Assembly (NCBI RefSeq): GCF_008710275.1
Contig: NZ_VYQE01000001.1
Coordinates: 744,001-808,000, forward strand
DNA length: 64,000 bases
DNA from: Histidinibacterium aquaticum
GTDB lineage: Bacteria; Pseudomonadota; Alphaproteobacteria; Rhodobacterales; Rhodobacteraceae
Direction: 5' to 3'
Shown here: positions 35,741 to 45,667 of the stretch, in pieces
Position numbering within the stretch: position 1 is the stretch's first letter
Layout: each line of letters begins with the position of its first letter
Program-made: the position numbers and the translations under genes
The notes under the pieces: model-generated
The model's database searches: none
Seen by the model: the letters and a program-made list of their open reading frames with translations, nothing else
What the model was told of the DNA's origin: nothing

Positions 35741-35774
35741 CGTCGCTCCGGCGCCGATCTAGGCCGGAGCGACG
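35741..35774. promoter_or_regulatory. 12-bp perfect inverted repeat in the divergent intergenic region
   Basis: CGTCGCTCCGGC (35741-35752) and GCCGGAGCGACG (35763-35774) are perfect inverse complements separated by ten bases. They lie between the photolyase operon and the divergent secreted-protein gene, a place for an operator rather than a terminator. No regulator gene is adjacent. Confidence 0.5.
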
Positions 35775-35822
35775 GTCCGCCCAGAGCGTTGACCCTGCGT
35801 CGCGCTGCCCCATCTCTCCCGC

Positions 35823-36578
35823 ATGCGCGCGCTGATCGCCCTCCTGCTGACTGCCGCTCCGGCCTCCGCGATGGAGATCTGGCACCGGGAGAGCTGGCCC
35901 GGCTACCGCGGCGTTTCCCTCGCCTTCGATCCCTGGAGCTGCGGTCTCTGGGTGGCGACCGAGGGGCCGGAGCTGATCCTGCTGTCGCCCGCCGGGGAAG
36001 AGCTGCGGCGGCTGGAAACACCCCTGCGCGGCGTGCGCGCCGTCGCCGCCGATGCCGAGGGGCTGCTGGTGACCGACGGGCTCGGCAGCTTCTTCCGGCT
36101 CGGGCGGCGGGGCGAGGACTTCGGCGACTGGTCGCGGCAGGAGAGCCAGCGCGACGTCGAGGGCCTGCACGTCCATCCCGAGGGCGGGCTGCTGGTGGTC
36201 GGCGACGACGCGGCCCTCGTCCAGCGGCTCGATGCCGAGGGGCGCGAGGTCTTCCGCATCGAGGGCTACGGCCTCGACCCGCCGATGCCCGAGCCGCAGG
36301 GAATCGGGCTCGAGCCCAACACCGGCAATATCCTCGCGGTCGACGACAACGAGGGGCTGAACGCTCTCTTCGAGTTCGATCCCGAGGGCACGCTGCTGTC
36401 GGTGACGCCGCTTTCCGAGTGGGGCTACGACGCCGAGGCGGTGGCGGTCCATGCCCAGACCGGGCAGATCTACATCGGATACGACGGTGGCGTCTCGATC
36501 GCCGTCTTCGACTACTTGCCAACGCGCACCGGCGCCGACCGCCCGGTCGAGCCGGGCCCGGACTGCGCCATCTCCTGA
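35823..36578 (+). CDS. Secreted beta-propeller-like protein of unknown function
   Basis: A 251-residue protein with a signal peptide (residues 1-16, ending APASA). The mature part repeats beta-rich units of the type GLWVATEGPELILLSP, GLLVVGDDAALVQRL, GNILAVDDNEG and GQIYIGYDGG, which resemble the blades of SdiA-regulated/YjiK-like or esterase-like phytase propellers. I cannot assign a family with certainty. It stands alone, divergent from the photolyase operon. Confidence 0.65.
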   Translation: MRALIALLLTAAPASAMEIWHRESWPGYRGVSLAFDPWSCGLWVATEGPELILLSPAGEELRRLETPLRGVRAVAADAEGLLVTDGLGSFFRLGRRGEDFGDWSRQESQRDVEGLHVHPEGGLLVVGDDAALVQRLDAEGREVFRIEGYGLDPPMPEPQGIGLEPNTGNILAVDDNEGLNALFEFDPEGTLLSVTPLSEWGYDAEAVAVHAQTGQIYIGYDGGVSIAVFDYLPTRTGADRPVEPGPDCAIS

Positions 36579-36658
36579 ACGGGGCGGGCCCGGTCGCTTC
36601 GAAATTTCCCGCACCTTAACCCTTTCCAAAGGGAAACCACCGAGTCATAGTGCGCGCC

Positions 36659-36748
36659 ATGACACCCGAGCCGCATATCGCTTCCGGTATTGCCTGTGCC
36701 GCGCCCCGTGCGCGCCTGCTCGGCCTGCTTCTGCTTAGCCGCCTCTGA
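36659..36748 (+). CDS. leuL: leuA leader peptide
   Basis: A 29-residue frame whose last ten residues are LLGLLLLSRL, seven of them leucine, ending 71 bases before leuA. Leu codons so clustered immediately before a hairpin are the hallmark of ribosome-mediated attenuation: lack of charged Leu-tRNA stalls the ribosome there. The stop codon lies inside the left arm of the following stem. No other function is expected of the peptide. Confidence 0.85.
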   Translation: MTPEPHIASGIACAAPRARLLGLLLLSRL

Positions 36749-36802
36749 GCGTGCCCTTCGGCGCGAGCGCTCAGAGGAGACCGGACGCGCCAAGAGGCTA
36801 AG
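36734..36802 (+). promoter_or_regulatory. Attenuator region of leuA
   Basis: CCTCTGAGCG (36742-36751) and CGCTCAGAGG (36768-36777) form a perfect 10-bp stem. It can be extended by CTTAGCC (36734-36740) with GGCTAAG (36796-36802). A competing pairing is GGCGCG in the loop (36760-36765) with CGCGCC (36786-36791). A ribosome stalled on the Leu codons would cover the left arm and favour the second pairing. No T-run follows, so whether transcription or access to the leuA ribosome site is controlled is open. Confidence 0.7.
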
Positions 36803-36819
36803 CACCAAGGACCAGAGAC

Positions 36820-38385
36820 ATGACCGACAAGAACCGCGTGTTGATCTTCGACACGACTCTCCGCGACGGCGAGCAATCCCCGGGCGCAACCATGAGCCAT
36901 GGCGAGAAGCTCGAGATCGCCTCCATGCTCGACGAGATGGGCGTGGACATCATCGAGGCCGGCTTTCCCATCGCCTCGGAAGGCGACTTCCGAGCCGTGA
37001 AGGAGATCGCCGAGCGCAGCAAGCAGGCCACGATCTGCGGCCTCGCCCGCGCCAATCCGAAGGATATCGACCGCTGCTGGGAGGCCGTGCGCCACGCCAG
37101 GAGCCCGCGGATCCACACCTTCATCGGCACCTCGCCGCTGCACCGCGCCATTCCGAACCTCGACAAGGACCAGATGGCGGAGCGGATCCACGATACGGTG
37201 ACCCATGCCCGCAACCTCTGCGACAACGTGCAGTGGTCGCCGATGGACGCGACGCGGACCGAGTGGGACTACCTCAAGCGCGTCGTCGAGATCGCCATCA
37301 AGGCCGGCGCCACGACGATCAACATCCCCGACACCGTCGGCTACACCGCCCCGGTCGAGAGCGCTGACCTCATCCGGCGGCTCATCGCGGAAGTCCCCGG
37401 GGCGGACGAGATCGTCTTCGCCACGCACTGCCACAACGACCTCGGCATGGCGACGGCGAACAGCCTCGCGGCCGTCGAGGGCGGCGCGCGGCAGATCGAA
37501 TGCACGATCAACGGGCTGGGCGAGCGCGCGGGCAACACCGCGCTGGAAGAGGTCGTCATGGCCATGCGCGTGCGCCACGACATCATCCCCTACGACACGG
37601 GCATCGACACCACCAAGATCATGGCGCTCTCGCGCAAGGTCGCGACGGTTTCGGGCTTCGCGGTGCAGTTCAACAAGGCCATCGTCGGCAAGAACGCCTT
37701 CGCGCACGAGAGCGGCATCCACCAGGACGGGATGCTCAAGAACGCCGAGACCTTCGAGATCATGCGCCCCGCCGACGTGGGCCTCTCGGAGACGAGCCTG
37801 GTCATGGGCAAGCACTCGGGCCGCGCGGCGCTGCGGTCGAAGCTCAAGGAGCTGGGCTTCGAACTGGCCGAGAACCAGCTCAACGACGTCTTTGTCCGCT
37901 TCAAGGATCTCGCCGACCGCAAGAAGGAGGTCTACGACGAGGACCTGATCGCTCTCGCGGGCCAGAACGATGGCGCCGACGAGCACGTCAAGCTCACCTC
38001 GCTGCGCGTGGTCTGCGGCACCGCGGGACCGGCGGAAGCCGAGATGGGCCTGACCATCGACGGCGAGGACAAGAGCCTCACGACCACGGGCGACGGCCCG
38101 GTCGATGCCGCCTTCAACGCGGTCAAGGAGGCGGTGCCTCACGGCGCGCGGCTCCAGCTCTACCAGGTCCATGCGGTGACCGAGGGCACGGATGCGCAGG
38201 CCACCGTCTCGGTCCGGCTCGAGGAGGACGGCCGCATCGCGACGGGCATGTCGAGCGATACCGACACCGTGGTGGCGAGCGTCAAGGCCTACATCAACGC
38301 GCTCAACCGCCTCATCGTCCGCCGGGAGAAGACCGCGCCCGGCGCGGACGTGAAGGAAGTCTCCTACAAGGACGTGGGCGAATGA
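36820..38385 (+). CDS. leuA: 2-isopropylmalate synthase
   Basis: A 521-residue enzyme for the first committed step of leucine synthesis, joining acetyl-CoA and 2-ketoisovalerate. The catalytic TIM barrel opens FDTTLRDGEQSPGA, with the metal-binding HCHNDLGMA and GLGERAGN motifs, and GIHQDGMLKN in the accessory domain. The C-terminal ~130 residues form the LeuA dimer domain for leucine feedback. AAGGA precedes the ATG. It is preceded by the leader peptide and attenuator. Confidence 0.97.
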   Translation: MTDKNRVLIFDTTLRDGEQSPGATMSHGEKLEIASMLDEMGVDIIEAGFPIASEGDFRAVKEIAERSKQATICGLARANPKDIDRCWEAVRHARSPRIHTFIGTSPLHRAIPNLDKDQMAERIHDTVTHARNLCDNVQWSPMDATRTEWDYLKRVVEIAIKAGATTINIPDTVGYTAPVESADLIRRLIAEVPGADEIVFATHCHNDLGMATANSLAAVEGGARQIECTINGLGERAGNTALEEVVMAMRVRHDIIPYDTGIDTTKIMALSRKVATVSGFAVQFNKAIVGKNAFAHESGIHQDGMLKNAETFEIMRPADVGLSETSLVMGKHSGRAALRSKLKELGFELAENQLNDVFVRFKDLADRKKEVYDEDLIALAGQNDGADEHVKLTSLRVVCGTAGPAEAEMGLTIDGEDKSLTTTGDGPVDAAFNAVKEAVPHGARLQLYQVHAVTEGTDAQATVSVRLEEDGRIATGMSSDTDTVVASVKAYINALNRLIVRREKTAPGADVKEVSYKDVGE

Positions 38386-38428
38386 CAGGCGGGGGGCCCA
38401 CCGGGCCCCTCGTCCCCGAGCGGCGCGG

Positions 38429-38890
38429 ATGAGCCTGCCGCACACCGAGGCGACCCGGGCCATGTGGCGGGCCTATTGCGAGGCCACCGGCCACGAGGGC
38501 GACTGCGTCGTCATCCGCTTCGGCGACAGCCCCGGGATGGCCGAGGAGCTCGCGGCGCTCGTGCTCTTCGGGCCCAAGCGCGCGACGGCGAGCCTCGCTC
38601 GGGAGTATGGTCCCGACGAGCCCCTGCCCGCGGTCGGCGATCACGTTCTCTTCCTCGGCGGCGACGGCACACCGCGCGGCATCTGGCGGACGACCGATGT
38701 CCGGGTGGGTCCCCTCACCTCGGTGACCGACAGCTTCGCCCACGACGAGGGCGAGGGCGCGCGCACCCGCGACAGCTGGCTCGCCGACCACCGGGCCTAC
38801 TTCTCCCGCCAGGCCGAGGCCGAGGGCTTCGCCTTCCACGACGGGATCGAGACGGTCTTCGAGCGCTTCGAGCTTGTCTGGCCCCGCTGA
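38429..38890 (+). CDS. ASCH domain protein (YhfF-like)
   Basis: A 153-residue protein with the ASCH fold, related to PUA domains and expected to bind RNA or nucleotides. ALVLFGPKRATASLA carries the G-x-K-x-x-T/A-x-S family signature, PAVGDHVLFL the next strand, and DSFAHDEGEGARTRDSW the conserved acidic loop. It is 43 bases after leuA on the same strand and could be read from that transcript. The physiological role is unknown. Confidence 0.88.
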   Translation: MSLPHTEATRAMWRAYCEATGHEGDCVVIRFGDSPGMAEELAALVLFGPKRATASLAREYGPDEPLPAVGDHVLFLGGDGTPRGIWRTTDVRVGPLTSVTDSFAHDEGEGARTRDSWLADHRAYFSRQAEAEGFAFHDGIETVFERFELVWPR

Positions 38891-40093
<1,203 letters not shown>

Positions 40094-40151
40094 GAACCGG
40101 GCAAATCCGGCAAATCGCAGGGCCAATTGAGACCACCGGAGTGATGCGGCC

Positions 40152-41102
40152 TTGGCCAGGGAACGGCACCAGACCGATTTCATCGGCCCGATCCGGCGCC
40201 TGCTGATCGGGATCCTCGTCCTGTTCTGCCTCGCGGTGTTCCTCGTCTGGCGGATCGACTCGCCGCGCGTTGAGCGGTTCCGCGCAATGGTGGTGGACCG
40301 GGTCGTACCCTCCTTCGACTGGGCCATGGCGCCGGTCACCGGCCTCGTGAACCTCGCGCAGGACTTTGAATCCTACCAGCGGCTCGCCGAGCAGAACGCG
40401 GACCTCCGGCGCGAACTCCAGCAGATGAAGGCCTGGCGCGAGGCGGCGCTGCAGCTCGAGCAGGAGAACGCCAAGCTGCGCGACCTCAACCAGGTCAGCC
40501 TCGACCCCGAGCTCACCTGGATCACCGGCGTGGTCCTGGCCGATTCCGGCTCGCCCTTCCGGCAGTCGGTTCTGCTCAACGTGGGCCGGCGCGACGGCAT
40601 CCTCGACGGCTGGCCGGTCATGGACGGCATCGGCCTCGTCGGGCGCGTCTCTGGCGTGGGCGCGGACACCAGCCGGGCGATCCTGCTGACGGATACCTCG
40701 AGCCGCATCCCCGTCACGATCCAGCCCTCCGGCCAGCGCGCGATCCTGGCGGGCGACAACACCGTGAACCCGCCGCTGATGTTCCTGGAGAACGACGATC
40801 TCGTGCGTCCCGGCGACCGGGTCGTGAGCTCCGGCGACGGTGGCGTCTTCCCGGCCGACCTGCTGGTCGGGCAGGTCGCGCTCGGCACGGACCGGCAGCT
40901 TCGGGTGCGGCTCGCCGCCGACTACGAGCGGCTGGAATTCCTGCGGGTCATGCGCAGCCAGCCCGCCGAGCGGATTTCCGAGACCGGCGCCCTGATCGCC
41001 CCGGTCGCGCCGCCCACGCCCGACGAAGAGGAAGAAGCCGCCGAAGGCGAGCCTTCGACCGAGCGGCCGGACCTGCTGGCCTCGGAGGCCGCCGATGGCT
41101 GA
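40152..41102 (+). CDS. mreC: Rod-shape protein MreC
   Basis: A 316-residue bitopic inner-membrane protein linking MreB to the wall enzymes. One helix (residues ~16-34) is followed by a coiled coil (YQRLAEQNADLRRELQQMK, about 78-110) and the beta-rich periplasmic domain with GIGLVGRV and PGDRVVSSGDGGVFP. The C-terminus is an acidic disordered tail. It appears to start with TTG, preceded by GGAG; no in-frame ATG is nearby. It overlaps mreD by eight bases. Confidence 0.94.
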   Translation: MARERHQTDFIGPIRRLLIGILVLFCLAVFLVWRIDSPRVERFRAMVVDRVVPSFDWAMAPVTGLVNLAQDFESYQRLAEQNADLRRELQQMKAWREAALQLEQENAKLRDLNQVSLDPELTWITGVVLADSGSPFRQSVLLNVGRRDGILDGWPVMDGIGLVGRVSGVGADTSRAILLTDTSSRIPVTIQPSGQRAILAGDNTVNPPLMFLENDDLVRPGDRVVSSGDGGVFPADLLVGQVALGTDRQLRVRLAADYERLEFLRVMRSQPAERISETGALIAPVAPPTPDEEEEAAEGEPSTERPDLLASEAADG

Positions 41103-41637
41103 GCGCGCGCCCCTCACCCGGCTCTGGATCGGCCGCGGGGTCTATATCGCTCTGGTGGCCCTGCTGATCTTCCTGCACCTGCTGCCGCTCGACACGCTGC
41201 CGTCGAACTGGGCGCCGCCGGACTTCATCCTCGCGCTGACCTTCGCCTGGGCCGCGCGTCGGCCGGATTTCGTGCCGGTGCTGCTCATCGCCGCCGTGTT
41301 TCTCCTGACCGACCTGCTCTATCACCGGCCGCCGGGGCTCTGGACCGCGCTCGTCATCGTCGCGACCGAGGCCCTGCGCCACCGTGCGCAGGATCTCCGC
41401 GCCGTGCCGTTCCCGCTGGAATGGGCCACCGCCGCCTTCGCCATCGTCGCGGTGACGCTCGCCAACCGGGTCGTGCTGGGCTTGACGATGACGCCGCAGG
41501 CGCCGCTCTCGCTCACCATGATCCAGATGGTGCTGACCGTTCTGGCCTACCCACTCGTGACCGGCCTTTCCTACCTGATCTTCGGCGTCCGCCGCCCCGC
41601 GCCGGGCGAGGTCGACGCCCTGGGACACCGCCTATGA
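41095..41637 (+). CDS. mreD: Rod-shape protein MreD
   Basis: A 180-residue polytopic membrane protein of the elongasome with about five hydrophobic helices. PPDFILALTFAWAARRPDFVPVLL is split in two conserved parts typical of alphaproteobacterial MreD, followed by DLLYHRPPGLW. It overlaps mreC (eight bases) and mrdA (ATGA), consistent with fixed stoichiometry in the complex. Confidence 0.9.
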   Translation: MAERAPLTRLWIGRGVYIALVALLIFLHLLPLDTLPSNWAPPDFILALTFAWAARRPDFVPVLLIAAVFLLTDLLYHRPPGLWTALVIVATEALRHRAQDLRAVPFPLEWATAAFAIVAVTLANRVVLGLTMTPQAPLSLTMIQMVLTVLAYPLVTGLSYLIFGVRRPAPGEVDALGHRL

Positions 41638-43589
41638 AACGCCCCGCCAAGGATCTCGAACGCGCCAGCCGCGTGGTCACACGCCGGGGCCTCGTCCTCG
41701 GCGGCCTGCAGCTCGGCGTCATGGGCGTGCTCGGCTGGCGGATGCAGTCGATGCAGGTCGAACAGGCCGAGCAGTTCCGCCTGCTGGCGGAGGAGAACCG
41801 GGTCAACCTGCGGCTCATTCCGCCGGAGCGGGGCCTGATCTTCGACCGCAACGGCGTGAAGCTGGCCGAGAACTCTCAGAACTACAGGATCGTCATCATC
41901 CGCGAGGACGCGGGCGACGTGGACGAGACGCTCGCCCGCCTCGCCCGGCTGATCCACGTGCCGCCTGAGGCAATCGAGACCGCCAAGGAGGAGATGGCCC
42001 GCCGCTCCCCCTTCGCGCCGGTTCCGATCATGGAGCGCGTCCCGTGGGAGGACGTGGCCCGGGTCACGGTCAACACGCCCTCCCTTCCCGGCATCATCGC
42101 CGAGGTCGGCCTGTCGCGTCTCTACCCCCAGCGCGAGGAACTGGCCCACGTCGTGGGCTACGTCGGTCCGGTCTCGGACTACGACCTCACCCGCGGCTAC
42201 CTGGCGACCGACACCGATCCCGTGCTGCGCGAGATCCCCCGCTTCCAGGTCGGCAAGACCGGCGTGGAGGCGAAGATGGAGCACGATCTGCGCGGCTCCG
42301 CCGGAACCAAGCGGATCGAGGTGAACGCCGCGGGCCGTGTCATGCGAGAGCTCGGACGGGTGCCGGGCACGGCCGGGAGCGACGTCCAGCTCACCATTGA
42401 CTCCGGACTGCAGAGCTACCTGCACGCCCGCCTGGAAGGCGAGAGCGCGAGCGTCGTGGTCATCGACCTCGAGGACGGCGACGTGCGGGCCATCGGCTCC
42501 GCCCCGTCCTTCGATCCGAACCTTTTCGTCCGCGGCATTTCCGTGGCCGACTGGCGCGCGCTCAACGAAAACAAGTATCGCCCCCTCGCCGCAAAGGCGG
42601 TGCAGGACGCCTATCCGCCCGGGTCCTGCTTCAAGATGATCACCGCCCTTGCCGCGCTGGAAGCGGGCGAGATCGACAGCCAGGAAACCGTATGGTGTCC
42701 CGGTCACCTCGATGTCTCCGGCACGCGCTTCCACTGCTGGCGCCGCGGCGGCCACGGTAACATCAACCTCCACGAGAGCCTGAAGCAGAGCTGCGACGTC
42801 TACTACTACGACGTGGGCCAGCGCGTGGGCATCGACAAGATCGCCGAGATGGCCCGCAAGCTGGGCCTCGGGGTCAACCATGACCTGCCGCTCTCAGCCG
42901 TGACCGAGGGGATCGCGCCGGACAAGGCCTGGAAGCGCACGACCCGGGGCGAGGATTGGCGCATTGGGGACACCGTCAACGCCTCCATCGGCCAGGGCTA
43001 CGTGCTGGCCTCGCCGCTGCAGCTCGCCGTGATGGCGGCCCGCCTCGGCACCGGCCGGGCCGTCACGCCGCGCCTCGTGCGGACAGTGGACGGCGTGCCC
43101 CAGCCCTCGGGCGGCGGCGAGAGCCTCGGCCTGAACGAAAACAACCTCCGCCGTATCCGCGAGAGCATGTTCGACGTGTCGAACCACCGGCGCGGCACCG
43201 CCTGGCGCAGCCGGATCGAGGCCGAGGAGATGCTGATGGCCGGCAAGACCGGCACGTCGCAGGTCCGCCGCATCACCGCCGAGGAACGCGCCCGGGGCGT
43301 GACCTCCAACGCGGACCTGCCCTGGGAGCGGCGCGACCACGGGCTCTTCGTGGCCTTCGCGCCCTACGACAATCCCAAGTACGCGATCTCGGTGGTCGTC
43401 GAACACGGCGGCGGCGGCTCCACCGCCGCGGCGCCTATCGCGCGGGACGTGATGTTGCAGGCCCTCTACGGCGGCACGCCGCCGCTGGAAGCCTATCCCT
43501 CTGCCGATCGCGGCCGGATCGACGAACTGCAGCAGCAGATCCAGGACCGCGCGCAGCAGCGCGCCTCCGAAGGACGGGACCGCGCCTGA
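41634..43589 (+). CDS. mrdA: Penicillin-binding protein 2 (elongation transpeptidase)
   Basis: A 651-residue class B penicillin-binding protein that cross-links peptidoglycan during elongation. It has an N-terminal membrane helix (~residues 18-38), a pedestal domain starting NLRLIPPERGLIFDRNG, and a transpeptidase domain with S331-C-F-K334 (active-site Ser and Lys), S386-C-D388 and K538-T-G. Cys at the second position of SxxK replaces the usual Thr but is not catalytic. A coiled, Gln-rich C-tail (ELQQQIQDRAQQR) is present. Overlaps mreD and rodA. Confidence 0.97.
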   Translation: MKRPAKDLERASRVVTRRGLVLGGLQLGVMGVLGWRMQSMQVEQAEQFRLLAEENRVNLRLIPPERGLIFDRNGVKLAENSQNYRIVIIREDAGDVDETLARLARLIHVPPEAIETAKEEMARRSPFAPVPIMERVPWEDVARVTVNTPSLPGIIAEVGLSRLYPQREELAHVVGYVGPVSDYDLTRGYLATDTDPVLREIPRFQVGKTGVEAKMEHDLRGSAGTKRIEVNAAGRVMRELGRVPGTAGSDVQLTIDSGLQSYLHARLEGESASVVVIDLEDGDVRAIGSAPSFDPNLFVRGISVADWRALNENKYRPLAAKAVQDAYPPGSCFKMITALAALEAGEIDSQETVWCPGHLDVSGTRFHCWRRGGHGNINLHESLKQSCDVYYYDVGQRVGIDKIAEMARKLGLGVNHDLPLSAVTEGIAPDKAWKRTTRGEDWRIGDTVNASIGQGYVLASPLQLAVMAARLGTGRAVTPRLVRTVDGVPQPSGGGESLGLNENNLRRIRESMFDVSNHRRGTAWRSRIEAEEMLMAGKTGTSQVRRITAEERARGVTSNADLPWERRDHGLFVAFAPYDNPKYAISVVVEHGGGGSTAAAPIARDVMLQALYGGTPPLEAYPSADRGRIDELQQQIQDRAQQRASEGRDRA

Positions 43590-44728
43590 TGTCCTACCTC
43601 GAGTACCAGGTCAAATACATCCCGGCGGGCTTCCGGAAGCTGCTCTACATCAACTGGCCGCTGGTCCTGCTGCTGGCCGCCGTCGCCGCGACGGGCGTTC
43701 TGATGCTGACCTCGGTGGCCGGGGGCGAGACGGCCCGCTGGGCCGAACCTCAGCTCAAGCGCTTCGGGCTAGGACTGGTGCTCATGCTCGGCGTGGCCAT
43801 GGTGCCGCTCTGGTTCTGGCGGAACATGGCGGGCGTGGCCTATGCCTCGGGCCTCTTCCTGGTGATCCTGGTTGAATTCGTGGGTGTCGAGGTCAACGGC
43901 TCCGTCCGCTGGATCAACCTGGGCTTCATGCAGCTGCAGCCGTCCGAGCTCATGAAGGTGGCGCTCGTCCTGGCGCTCGCCGCCTACTACGACTGGCTGC
44001 CGGTGACCAAGAGTTCGCGCCCCCTCTGGCTGATCCCTCCGCTGGCGCTGATCCTGCTGCCCACCTTCCTCGTGCTGCGGCAGCCCGACCTCGGGACGGC
44101 GCTCCTGCTGCTGACGGGGGGCGGCACGATGATGTTCCTGGCCGGGGTGCACTGGGCCTATTTCGCCACGATCATCGCCGCGGGCGTCGGCACCGTCGTC
44201 GCCGTGTTCGAGAGCCGGGGCACGCCTTGGCAGATCCTGGCGGATTACCAGTACCGGCGGATCGATACCTTCATCGACCCCGAGAACGACCCGCTCGGCG
44301 CGGGTTACCACATCACACAGGCAAAGATCGCGCTGGGCTCCGGCGGGCTCACCGGCAAGGGCTTCATGCAGGGCACGCAGTCCCGGCTGAACTTCCTGCC
44401 CGAGAAGCACACGGACTTCATCTTCAACACGCTGGCCGAGGAGTTCGGCTTCGTCGGCGGCATGACGTTGCTGACGCTCTACGGGCTGATCATCTTCTTC
44501 TGCGTGGCCTCGGCGCTCCAGCACACTTCGCGGTTCGCGACACTTCTCGTGCTCGGGGTCGCGATGACCTTCTTCCTCTACTTCGCGGTCAACATGGCGA
44601 TGGTCATGGGCCTCGCGCCGGTCGTCGGCGTGCCGCTGCCGCTCGTCAGCTACGGCGGCTCGGCGATGCTCGTGCTGATGCTGGCCTTCGGTCTCGTGCA
44701 ATCCGCCCACGTGCACCGTCCGCGATGA
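43589..44728 (+). CDS. rodA: Peptidoglycan polymerase RodA
   Basis: A 379-residue SEDS-family glycosyltransferase with ten predicted membrane helices that polymerises lipid II with PBP2. SEDS signatures include VNGSVRWINLGFMQLQPSE, RQPDLGTALLL, FLPEKHTDFIF with the catalytic Asp/Glu loop, and PLPLVSYGGSAM. Its ATG shares one base with the mrdA stop (TGATG). Normal length. The following hydroxyacid reductase gene overlaps its stop by four bases. Confidence 0.96.
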   Translation: MSYLEYQVKYIPAGFRKLLYINWPLVLLLAAVAATGVLMLTSVAGGETARWAEPQLKRFGLGLVLMLGVAMVPLWFWRNMAGVAYASGLFLVILVEFVGVEVNGSVRWINLGFMQLQPSELMKVALVLALAAYYDWLPVTKSSRPLWLIPPLALILLPTFLVLRQPDLGTALLLLTGGGTMMFLAGVHWAYFATIIAAGVGTVVAVFESRGTPWQILADYQYRRIDTFIDPENDPLGAGYHITQAKIALGSGGLTGKGFMQGTQSRLNFLPEKHTDFIFNTLAEEFGFVGGMTLLTLYGLIIFFCVASALQHTSRFATLLVLGVAMTFFLYFAVNMAMVMGLAPVVGVPLPLVSYGGSAMLVLMLAFGLVQSAHVHRPR

Positions 44729-45657
44729 GGCGACTGCTCTTCATGGCCCCCGCCCGACGCTGGGCGGAGTACCGCGAGGTGCTGCCCGGGGCGATCGCCC
44801 GGGCCGGCATCAAGGCGGAGGTTTCGCCGGAGGTGCCCGACGCCGAGGTCGACTACATCGTCTACGGCCCCGGTGACGGTGGGCCGACCGACTTCGCCCG
44901 CTTTCCCAACCTTCGTGCCGTCTTCAGCCTCTGGGCCGGGGTCGAGACCGTCGTCGGAAACGAAAGCCTCACGGTTCCGCTCACCCGCATGGTCGATCCC
45001 GGCCTGCGCGAAGGGATGGTGGAATACGTGACGGGCCACGTCCTGCGGCATCATCTCGGAATGGACGCGCACATCGTGAATCCCGACCGGGACTGGGATA
45101 ACACGGCCCCGCCGCTCGCGCGGCACCGTCCGGTCACGGTGCTGGGCCTTGGCGAGTTGGGCGGCGCTTGCGCGGGTGCCCTGGCAACACTCGGGTTCCC
45201 GGTGTCCGGCTGGAGCCGAAGCCCCAAGACCCTCCCCGGCGTGACCTGCCATTCGGGCGAGGACGGCCTCGACGCGGCCCTCTCCGATGCCGAGATCGTC
45301 GTGCTGCTGCTGCCGCACACACCCGAGACCGAGAACACCATGGACGCCAAGCGCTTCGCGCAGCTTGCGCTGGGGGCGGTACTGCTGAACCCGGGGCGCG
45401 GCGCCCTGGTCGACGACGAGGCTCTACTGGAGGCCCTCGACAGCGGACAACTGGGGCACGCCACGCTCGACACCTTCCGCGAGGAGCCGCTGCCGGGCGA
45501 TCACCCGTTCTGGGCGCATCCGAAGGTCACCGTCACGCCGCACATCGCCTCCGAGACACGGCCCGACACGGCCTCAGAGGTCGTCGCGGAGAACCTGCGC
45601 CGCGCCGAGGCCGGTGAGCCCTTGCTGCATCTCGTGGATCGAAAGCTCGGCTATTGA
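44725..45657 (+). CDS. ghrA: Glyoxylate/hydroxypyruvate reductase A family protein
   Basis: A 310-residue D-2-hydroxyacid dehydrogenase that reduces glyoxylate or hydroxypyruvate with NAD(P)H. The nucleotide site is VLGLGELGGA, the substrate Arg is in LLNPGRGALVD, and the catalytic Glu-His pair is in TFREEPLPGDHPFW and VTPHIAS. It overlaps rodA by ATGA, an odd partner for a wall operon; the coupling may only be positional. The gene symbol reflects family similarity. Confidence 0.85.
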   Translation: MRRLLFMAPARRWAEYREVLPGAIARAGIKAEVSPEVPDAEVDYIVYGPGDGGPTDFARFPNLRAVFSLWAGVETVVGNESLTVPLTRMVDPGLREGMVEYVTGHVLRHHLGMDAHIVNPDRDWDNTAPPLARHRPVTVLGLGELGGACAGALATLGFPVSGWSRSPKTLPGVTCHSGEDGLDAALSDAEIVVLLLPHTPETENTMDAKRFAQLALGAVLLNPGRGALVDDEALLEALDSGQLGHATLDTFREEPLPGDHPFWAHPKVTVTPHIASETRPDTASEVVAENLRRAEAGEPLLHLVDRKLGY

Positions 45658-45667
45658 GCCCGGCGCA

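Noticed and set aside
42624..42635. SCFK instead of STFK in PBP2 as an inactivated active site
   Set aside because: The Ser and Lys are intact and the second position is variable in class B penicillin-binding proteins; SCD and KTG motifs are also intact.
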